Source of the DNA: Synchiropus splendidus
Lineage: Eukaryota; Chordata; Actinopteri; Syngnathiformes; Callionymidae
Assembly (NCBI RefSeq): GCF_027744825.2
Contig: NC_071338.1
Span: forward strand, 24,752,001-24,816,000
Direction: 5' to 3'
DNA: 64,000 nt
How positions within the stretch are numbered: position 1 is the stretch's first letter; each line of letters begins with the position of its first letter. Both the position numbers and the translations under genes were made by a program. The notes under the pieces were generated by a model. The model saw nothing but the letters and a program-made list of their open reading frames with translations. It had not been told where the DNA came from and made no database searches. Positions 55,906-64,000 of the stretch are shown here, in pieces.

Positions 55906-58900
55906 CACCTGAAAGCTATAGTATCTTTTGCATTTCTGTAACAAGTAGCTCACCCTTCAAATTAGTCCTGTTTCTTTCATTTACTTGATACTGTCTTCTT
56001 ATTTCTCCCCTTCACTGCCTGTTCCCTTGCTTGAAGCAGAAAATTAGAACTGTCAACTCTTCTTCTTACATGTATGCACACTTGTTTTCATTTGAGACTG
56101 TGGTAGGCCTAAATGAATTGTCATTTCAAATCCACTTAATGGAAAGAAATAGGATGTGATTAAAAACAAAGAAAATGCAGTGGCTTCAATTTGAAAAACA
56201 GATACCAACTGGTACTGTCTATACCCATTATCTGACAGCGGTACAGTCGAGGAGAGAGGCGCGGAGGGACAACGAGAAACAACATACCAGGGACAAGAGA
56301 ATCAGAGTAATTGCGAGCGGTCATACCACGTATTGGCAGCGGACCATCTAGCGACAACACAGTGGGCGGCAGGGTAGATATCCATGGGAGGATCATCAGT
56401 GGAATGAGTCCTAGCTGTGTGTCGCCATTAAGCTGGAGCAGGAGAGATGAAAACACGGAAGCGGGGAGACAGGAAGTACAACAATAAAAGCACATACAAA
56501 CACGAAACCTAACAAAATGCTTAAATTAGCTCGACCAGGGGTGGCTAACTGTTCCAGAAAGAGCCGCAGTGGGTGCAAGGTTTTTGTTTCAACTGATCGT
56601 GAGGACACAGTTTCATTGCCGATCTGGTCCTTTTTGTTTCAGCTGACACCTAATTCAGAAAACCTGTGGGCCACTCTATCTAATAAAACAAACACCGATC
56701 CAGAGACTCAGAGTCAACCACATATGTATATACTGTATATATCACTCACTCTATTCCATGTGTTGTACACACTACAGTCTCTCTTGAAACTGTTTTATGA
56801 TGCAACTTATTAGTGGAGTCCCCAACATCAGTATTTTCTTATGTTCAAATATAATAGTTAACTAAGTGTAGAGATCAGAAATTCAATGTTTCTCTCTCGC
56901 AGAACCGTTGTGTCTGACAGACTGCTCTGCCAGCTTTAGTTGAGGGTTAAATTGAGCTGTCTGTTCAACCCCTCTGCTGAAACTTTGGTAAATGCCAAAA
57001 AAATACATCATCATCAACACAATTCCTATGCCAAGTTTTGGGATTAAACTCTCAAGTTTGTGAATAAATTGAAATAAAAAAAAAATCCCGTCGTCTAATC
57101 TTCTACCAAGAACTAATGATCAAAACGACCTGAGTGGAGGACCTTGTAAACAAATCTGCACATCTAAGATCATTGCTGTCACAAGTTACAAACTACAGCT
57201 GATATCAAATTTGTTATGTGTTCATCGGCTAACGACATCATTGGAATGTGTTTGCTTCCGCTGTGTAGCTGAAGGTTGGGCTGTCATGTAACCTCAGTCA
57301 TTTAAGACTTCAAGTGTATTTGCCAGCTGGAAAGTTGCTAGATCTCGGCTGCCTGCTGACTGGGACTGGCCCTTTTAGGTGGCTGCCACATCGAGGCATA
57401 ATTAAGTTACGAGCAAGTGTTAAGTCTTGTCCTCACCATCGTCACAATTCTTTTCATTTATTAAAGCAACTGTGATAAATGCTACTTGATCACCATAAAC
57501 TCCTTGCCATAATGCTTTCAGCAGCATCTCATCCTAAACCTAACCATCCAAAACTAAACTTAACCCAATTATAATAACCTAATTATTTTGACCATCAAAA
57601 CCTTATGAGGATCGGTCCTCACAAGTACTGCAAAACGTGTGTGTTTGTCAGATGTCATTTTGACCAACTGCAGCTTCTGTCTCTCCCTCAGGTGTCCACA
57701 CTCTTCAGGTGATGCACGGCTGTGAGTGGGACGATGAGACTGGAGAGGTCAGAGGTTATTATCAGTACGCTTACGATGGAGAAGACTTCATAGCGTTGGA
57801 CTTGAAGACTCTGACATGGATCGCTGCCAAACCACAGGCTGTCATCACCAAACTCCAGTGGGACAATAATGAAAGTCGCAACAGATATCTACAATCCTCC
57901 CTGTCCGAGCGATGTCCTGAGCTGCTGAAGCAGTTTTTGCACTACGGGAAGAGCTCCCTCCTGAAAACAGGTAGAGTCATGCGACCTGAGATGGACGTGA
58001 CCTCATCACAGTCCAACACCTGTCCGTGTGTGAGTGACCATGGAGTCGAATGATCCCTCTAAATTGGGTGTGAGCAAACACACAAACTCTGTGAGCCGTC
58101 ACTTGGACCACTGTGAGCGATCAGTAAACGTCAGATGTGGTGACTAATAGATGGTCAGGATTATGTAAAAGAAATATACAGATTTTGATCACAACATGAT
58201 GCTTGTCCGGTCACATTATGAAAAAGTCTTTTTGTGAAACTGTTTATAAAAAGATTTACATAGAACGCACAAACAAACAGCAACACATCTTAAAATGCCA
58301 GTGAACACATCATTTATGTTTTCAGATTCAGTTTGTGAAGATCTCAGGTGTTTGGATACTGCTTGATAAACGAAAAAGAAAAAAACTAGTATGAACATGA
58401 TTGCAACATTAAATACTGTTTTATACTCTTTGAATTCTTATCTGGGTGCATTGGAGTGACCCAATGCACATATTTTAGATCTGGTTTAGCCAATTATTCT
58501 GCAAAATGACCATCCAACCGTGCGTGTCTTCACCAGAGCTTCCATCAGTGTCTCTCCTCCAGAAGACTCCGTCCTCTCCCATCATCTGCCTCGCTACAGG
58601 CTTCTACCCTCCACGAGCCATTCTGTTCTGGACCAAAGACGGAGAGGAGCTTCTCGATGATGTTAATATTGGAGAGGTCCTCCCCAACCCTGATGGAACC
58701 TACCAGATGATGGCTGAGCTGAAACTGTCAGACCCGTCTGAAGACTGGGAGAGGTTCACCTGTGTGTTCCAGCTTGCTGGCGTTAAAGAAGACTTGCCCA
58801 CCAACCTGGACAAAGAGGCCATTTTAACCAACAGTGAGATTTTACTCTTTCATAACTGACTGTTTCATCAAGACCTTTGTATTCTGGTCTATCTCTAGAG

Positions 58901-59910
58901 GTTGATTCATGACATTAGTTGTGTTCCAGCTTGCCAGAATGTTGATTCAAAACACAATCTTTGATTCAACATTACATTTGAATATATTTTAATACAACAA
59001 ACTCAACAATGATGTCAGTAGTTACGGAGACTCTGAGTCAGTCTTTGTCTTATTGGAGCGAGCCTCAGGTCCGTCCAGAATGTCCTGTGAAGTTGGCTTG
59101 ATTGAAAGATACACACTCGCTCATTAATAACTGCTGAAATGACGGCTAAAAATGAACATTCCACCACAATCCAGCCGGGTGACCTAGGCTCCAGACTAAA
59201 CCCTCATGTTGTGTGTAACCACATCAGGGAAGCTGGAGGACCAGACAGTTCTCATCGCTGTCTCAGTGGCTGCTGTTGTTGTTGTTCTGCTCATCACTGC
59301 TGCTGCTGTTATTGGAGTGGTCAAGAGGAGAAGAGCAGGTGAGAAGAGAGGAGCAAACTTGAGTTGACTTTGATCAAATCATCCAGAAACTGAAGGTGAC
59401 AAAGATCCAGAGACACAATGTTCCACCACAAGCTTGATGGCTTCACACACTGAACACAAAAAACAGTCTGGTTGAACTTCAGTGAAGGTCCATCAATGCT
59501 GTGGTGTTCAAAGTTGTTTTCTTTTTCAGGACGAAAACCAATAACTGGTGAGTAAATCATGTTTCCTTGCATCTTCTGACGTCATCAACAAGCGACGAAC
59601 ATGATGTTGATGGGTAGTAATGGGTTGATAAGGCTTTATATAACAGTGTCCCAATTTTCAGAGGCCTCTAGATGGAACTGTCTTCTATATAAGCTTTGAA
59701 CAACTGTTTCAATGGAACTTCACATCATTTTTAAACCCTAATAGCACCACTGAGTGATCCCTAAAAATTAGGACACTGTTTCACAAAGCCTCATCAGCCC
59801 ATCGATGTTGATGAGGTTCTGAGCTGCTAGTGATTCTCATGTTGCAGACTCCAACAGTTCTGAGGAGGCTCTGAATCTACTGATTCCCCTGATTGAAGCT
59901 CCTGCACACG
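53798..59910 (+). CDS. MHC class I heavy chain, unit I (open alpha1-TM; altered 3' end)
   Basis: Exons: 53798-53849 (leader MRIWFMLAVFWINGANS), 55543-55809 (alpha1), 57692-57970 (alpha2), 58537-58833 (alpha3), 59228-59338 (TM), 59530-59547 and 59848-59910 (tail). Alpha1 starts VFHSLTYWATASSQV. It has an additional Cys (DQQTCK) and has lost the usual glycosylation site (RFNQI). Alpha2 is the most classical-looking (DDETGEVRGYYQYAYDGEDFIALDLKT) but reads VITKLQW, and the hand-aligned Tyr159 is Ser (QSSLSERC). Alpha3 has IICLATGFYPPRA and FTCVF. The TM is VSVAAVVVVLLITAAAVIGVV then KRRR. The normal exon 8 is missing. Translation either reads through the exon-7 donor to TGA at 59961-59963 (about 379 residues) or splices to 62628-62668. 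It is likely functional at the protein level if the 3' end is processed. Confidence 0.85.
55819..55901 (+). repeat. (CA)n microsatellite after the alpha1 donor of unit I
   Basis: About 83 bases of pure CA begin nine bases after the alpha1 splice donor (gag|gtttgtttt). The same intronic position in other units has a different sequence. A tract so near the donor may influence splicing of alpha1. Confidence 0.95.
55902..57691 (+). other. Intron 2 of unit I, repeats only
   Basis: The sequence at about 56535-56650 (ccaggggtggctaactgttccagaaagagccgc) is recognisable as the end of a common fish hAT-like repeat. A minus-strand ORF at 56160-56495 has no recognised relatives. No class I exon is found until the alpha2 acceptor at 57690-57691. 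Confidence 0.45.
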
Positions 59911-59963
59911 GTGAGTCACTGAGGAACATTCTTAAAGAGACTAGAGAAGAAAAGCTGCTTTGA
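59911..59963 (+). other. Possible retained-intron tail of unit I
   Basis: If the exon-7 donor (cacg|gtgagtcac) is not used, the frame continues as GESLRNILKETREEKLL and stops at TGA 59961-59963. A similar extension exists in the other units, so the open frame is not special to unit I, but here the normal terminal exon is absent and the extension could be the actual end. Confidence 0.35.
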
Positions 59964-60129
59964 CTCTCCTGTGAGTGAAGAAGAGAGGTGGGGTGGAGTA
60001 CCTGGAGGAGTGTTTGAGTGACAGCAGACACACCAGGATGTAGGGCACAGAGAGACCATCTTCTTCACTCTTGAGACGTTTTTGTCATAGGAGTATGTAA
60101 AGTAATAATAAATAAAAATTCTATAAAAT

Positions 60130-61185
60130 TTAACCAGTGAAAGTCAGACGTTGCTTGTCAACTATTCTTCAATAGAATTATTTTAAAAAATAAACTTGTG
60201 AAACAGGCCTGGACAAAAATGATGGTAACCCATAAATTCATGTTTTGTTCTACTGCAATCAAACGATTCCTGTTACTGTCAACGAGACCTTTGCACCTCG
60301 CAGTTGGCACAGTATTTTAGCCCACTCCTCCTGCGCAAACTGTTCCAGTTGTCTCAGTTTTGAAGGGTGCCTTTTCCAGATGTCATGTTTCAGCTCCTTA
60401 CAAAGATGCTCAATAGGATCAAGCTCAGGGTTCATAGAAGGCCACTTTAGAGTTGTTCAGTGTTTTCCTCTTATCCATTCTTGGGTGCTTTTAGCTGTGT
60501 GTTTTGGGTCATTGTGTGTTGCAAGACCCATGACCTGCGACTGAGACCAAGCTATCTGACACTAGCCAGCACATTTCTCTCTAGAATCCCTTGCACCCTG
60601 CACAGATTCAAGACACCCTGTGCCCTTGGATGCAGCAAAGTAGCCCCAAAACAGCATCTTTGTTTCACAGTAGGGACAGTGTTTTTTTCTTTATATACTT
60701 CATTTTTTCGTCTGTGAACATAGAGCTGCCTTGCCAAAAAGTTCAAATTTTGTCTCACCTGTCCATAGGACATTCTCCCTGAAGCTGTGTGGCTTCTCAG
60801 CATGTAGTTTGGCAAATTTCAGTCTGGCTTATTTATTACTTGTTTTCAACAATGGTGTCCTCCTTGGTTGTCTCCCATTAAATCCATTTTGTCTCAAACA
60901 ACAACGGATGGTGCGATCTGAGGCTTATGTTCCTTGAGCTTGAAGTTCTCCTTAAATCTCTTCAGAAGTTTGTCTGTCACCATTCGTCTTTTGTAATCAT
61001 TTATATTATACTTCTCCTTGATTCGTCTTGAATTTTCCTCCAGCCATGTCCAGGGCAGTTTGCTGAATAATATTGTTGTTGTCATAGTTGGGAAACACAC
61101 CTTGATTGTATCTTAAACACGTCTGTTTATTTGTGCGAATGACTACCAAAGAACCAACAAGTTAAATCCAAAAGTATTTATTCCC
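60130..61185 (-). mobile_element. Degenerate Tc1/mariner transposon
   Basis: On the minus strand, fragments of a Tc1-type transposase can be followed: RIKEKYNINDYKRRMVTDKL near the N-terminus, then LNFLARQLYVHRRKNEVY, QRCCFGATLLHPRAQGVLNL and VQGILERNVLASVRQLGL, and WVLQHTMTQN corresponding to the HNDPKHT region of the catalytic domain. Several frameshifts and stops make it dead. It sits where exon 8 of unit I would be expected. Confidence 0.7.
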
Positions 61186-62627
61186 CGTCAGAGGAGTCAG
61201 AGTCAGGTCTTGTGTCGACTCTTCTTATTTTGGAGTGACATTGATGAATCCTCTTGTTGTTGTCCATTTTAAGTCCTTTTTTGGTGGGAAGCTGTTAACA
61301 GATATGGTCCACTCTTCTGATTGGCTTGCTTCTGCTGGTAGACTGGCTCGTCCGGTCTCTGTCTGGCTCTATGGTCCATAATTCATCCTCCTCACCTGAC
61401 CTGACAGCCATGTGTAGCAAAAACCAGGCTCCTCAATGCACCGCTTGGCACAGTAGCCGCTTGGACAAAACAGTATGAACTCTGGATCGATGATCAAAGA
61501 GTAATGAGATATTAATTAGACAATTGTTGTAAGTGGTCTTGATAGCTCACTTTCAACAGTGAACGTCCCGGAACTGACATCAGGATTGTGTGTGTCATGT
61601 TCCGATTTTTGCGTCCGTGAATCGCCATTTAAACAAACCAGTGCGGTGAGGCGACCACTCGCAACATTCATTCATTAATATATGACAACTACTGATGGTA
61701 GTTAGTTACTCAAAGTGCAGAGATCCCAAACGATTGAGGAACGAGTTTTTTTTTTTTTTGGTTGAGAAGCAATGTCTGACTTTCATTGGTTAAATTTCAT
61801 TGGATTTTTATTTATAATTTAAATTTATTTCTGTGACCATTGTGAGCTTTTGCTCCATTCAAGGAAGGGTACAGGTACCAACATTTTTTTCCGTGTGTAG
61901 TTCAAGCCCATCTGCAACTCATTTGCGCTAAAAGCTATGTGGAGAAGGTTGTATCACAACTACTGCTTGACTAATAGTATCAATATATGGTTGGTTAATG
62001 GCACTTGTTGTGACTTACCTGTGAACAACTCTCCCCACAGTCAGCCGCCAGGTGCCGCTTGAGGTTCGTTATTATGTAGCCGCATTTGTCACCCTTAACC
62101 TCAATCCTCAGTCCGATAGCCGATTGAGAGCAGCATTACGGCAAAGAAGAAGAAGAATGGGAAGCAAGAAGCATTTACAGGATTAGCGACAATGCCATCT
62201 GCAGCTGTGTTTGTGGCTTGTGTTTCATATTTCCATTAACAAAGAAAATACTTTTGCAATACATTTGTAGCTCAGTCTCATTGTTTTCGATGCCATCTTT
62301 GATACTACCCAAAGGATTCTGGGTATTCCTCAATACCGAGGGAGGTCGCGGAGTTCCTCAAGATTAAGGAAGCTACGTTCCTCAATCATGTTCCTCCATA
62401 TAACTTCCTAAGAATTGGGTCAGTCCTTACTCCTTGCGAGAACAAGCATTTTTGAGGGTTGAGGGTGAGGGTTAAGGAAGGAATTGGAACACACCATAAT
62501 TCTCGAGTTGATTTTCATCACTAGGACTGAGACATTTAACATGAAGACCAGTTTAGTTTGTCTGAAACGGAATCACAGATGATTTAATGAGGATTTCTCT
62601 TCTCACTCAAATTCCTTCTCTCTTCAG
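61186..62627 (+). other. No gene seen; decayed 3' region of unit I
   Basis: A poly-T run (61747) and unrecognised sequence come first. From about 62500 the sequence again matches the 3' regions of A and C (gttgattttcatcactaggactg...ggatttctcttctcactcaaattcc), re-establishing the class I gene end. Confidence 0.5.
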
Positions 62628-62668
62628 TTTCAAGAAAAGATGGTGCAAGAAAGGAAAAGCAGCGTTAA
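62628..62668 (+). CDS. Candidate replacement last exon of unit I
   Basis: Acceptor ttctctcttcag ends at 62627. Spliced from exon 7 in phase 1, the frame reads VSRKDGARKEKQR and stops at TAA 62666-62668. In A and C the equivalent exon is 3' UTR downstream of the stop. With exon 8 gone in unit I it could have become coding and give a basic tail. This is inference from splice consensus only. Confidence 0.35.
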
Positions 62669-63228
62669 ATATCTTCAGTCGAAATCACCAGGATTGTGTT
62701 GCTGCATCTATCAACTGCTAAGATCACGAGTCAGCGAATTTTGAGTCTCTTAAAAGTTGACGATGTTTGGGTTTTGGAAAATCTAAATTCTGCAACAATC
62801 TGGCGAGCAGCTAGATGTCTGCTGGTGCCACTGTGGAGCTTGATTGCAGCCCTTCAGGTATCCACTGCAAGCGCACTGGTTCCCCTGTGGATTGAGTGAA
62901 TCAGCATGACCGTTATTACAGTGAGTGTCTTGCCATCATCACGATGAGTAAAGCAAGTAAGCATAAGATACAAAGGAGCTTTTTTTTCAAAAACTTTTCC
63001 AAACCTTATAATGTCGATCAACTTCGCTTGTAGTTTGGACCTCATAAATACAGGTATCGGTCCGCTTTGTTGCAGTAATCCTTCAAATAAAAGTTAAGAT
63101 GCCTGTGACTTAAATGTTATGTACAGAACGTTATCATCGCTCAGCAGGTCAGTTGTCGGCCTGCATTGTTCATTAGTGCTCATATTTTGAATTTTATTTG
63201 GAGCACTGTTTGAATGTCAGTACTGCTC

Positions 63229-63234
63229 AATAAA
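63229..63234 (+). terminator. Candidate polyadenylation signal of unit I
   Basis: AATAAA in tactgctcaataaacaattt aligns with the hexamer at 39620-39625 of unit E within conserved 3' sequence. The homology continues to about 63650. Confidence 0.5.
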
Positions 63235-64000
63235 CAATTTCATTCATTCATTTATGTTTTTGATTTATGATTTGAAGCTTGAATGCTACTTTATGTGAAT
63301 GTATTGCATTGCTTTTTGTAAGCTTAAAACATGGTGACAGCCGTGAATGTAGTCGTACTAGACTTGTAATGTGTGTCATCTGTTGCAGTTAACAAGTAAC
63401 ACATAATATAATGCATTATATTATGCATATATATTATATACTTGTGAGTCAGAGCTGCGCTGGTACTCATCCAGTTTTCACTTTTTGGCTTTTCCACTCC
63501 AGGTGGCAGCACTTCAGACAATATTCCACAAATCTTGTCAACATTAATACTCTCATGAACTGCTGTAGAATTACTATGAACACTGAACTCCAAGTTAGGA
63601 AAGCCATTATTGGACAGTTTGAAATGTTGCAGCTGAAGAGATGATGTAGAAACCACTAATCATCATGTGTCTATATTAAATCAACTATTGAATCGTCATC
63701 TTCGACTAAACAAAGAAAGCGGCCTCAGGAAGTAATTGTGTAAATGAAAGTAAATGTTACACCCGCAGATGGCCGAGCCGACGCCCATTCACACACGCTC
63801 ACACGCACACTGAAACCTGTTTTCTGTGCGACATTTTATTCACATTCAAGTGCGCTTTAATGTCAACAGAAGGCCTTTAATTCTATCGGTCCGGTTGGGT
63901 TGGTGCTGACAGGCAGTAGTGCTAACCATGGTGCTGCCCATCTAATTATATTGGCGACATGACGCGTGTTCTGGGTTCGTTTTCTTCACCTGTCTCGATG
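63235..64000 (+). other. 3' flank of unit I, no gene seen
   Basis: To about 63650 it is similar to the flank of unit E (about 39640-40330). After that, sequence up to the window end has no recognised feature; no promoter or leader of a further class I unit is visible. Confidence 0.45.

Noticed and set aside
55643..55988. Long ORFs through CA and TG tracts (also 31212-31742)
   Set aside because: The open frames come from dinucleotide repeats that lack stops. Only the exonic parts at their ends are coding.
56160..56495. 111-codon minus-strand ORF in intron 2 of unit I
   Set aside because: No recognised motif or paralogue in the window; probably part of an old repeat, so it is not called as a gene.

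Overview
This window is vertebrate, most likely percomorph teleost, nuclear DNA. It is a tandemly duplicated cluster of MHC class I heavy-chain genes, all on the + strand. The evidence is phase-1 symmetric exons in the order leader, alpha1 (267 nt), alpha2 (279 nt), alpha3 (294-297 nt), transmembrane (TM, ~110 nt), an 18-nt exon, a 63-nt tail exon and a terminal exon. The alpha3 exons start ELPSVSLLQKTPSSP, as in the fish U lineage. The intervening DNA is full of fish-type transposons (DIRS, PIF/Harbinger, hAT-like, Tc1, LINEs) and microsatellites. No species can be named from sequence alone, and no non-MHC cellular gene is visible.

Layout. Unit A (373-7004) is an intact class I gene. Unit B (8613-8673) is an orphan leader exon plus an intron-2 relic near 10.1 kb. 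Unit C (11452-19336) is complete except for a mutated exon-6 acceptor, and intron 3 carries a 2-kb DIRS-type element. Unit D (20880-22895) has a leader and alpha1, but alpha2 is broken by a 32-nt deletion and a stop. No alpha3 follows; instead there is a run of five tandem TM exons (23449-26025). At 27.2-27.8 kb a loose duplicate of the intron-2 block follows. Unit E (27992-38071) is intact, with L1, DIRS and hAT-like insertions in its introns and an extra tail-type exon upstream of its TM exon. Unit G (41506-44785) is an orphan leader plus a dead TM exon. Unit H (45860-45911) is an orphan leader. Between 46.3 and 49.5 kb a PIF/Harbinger element sits inside a LINE with a visible TAA target duplication. 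Unit I (53798-59910) is a gene with an open alpha1-alpha2-alpha3-TM reading frame whose usual 3' terminal exon has been replaced by a region holding a dead Tc1 transposon.

How it fits together. Two kinds of leader and promoter alternate along the array: MGL...GINGANA-like (A, C, E, and loosely I) and MRLVI...GIHGA-like (B, D, H). This suggests that the ancestral duplicating block held two genes, of which the second kind has mostly decayed. Intact copies encode type I membrane proteins expected to pair with beta-2-microglobulin in the ER and present ligands at the cell surface. Several groove residues that clamp peptide termini in classical molecules are altered in all copies (hand-aligned Lys146 to Gln; Tyr171 to Leu or Phe). 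These may therefore be non-classical or divergent U genes. Every internal exon is phase 1-1, so exon skipping, TM-exon choice and exon duplication all keep frame, and the locus looks as if it has been reshuffled by that property.
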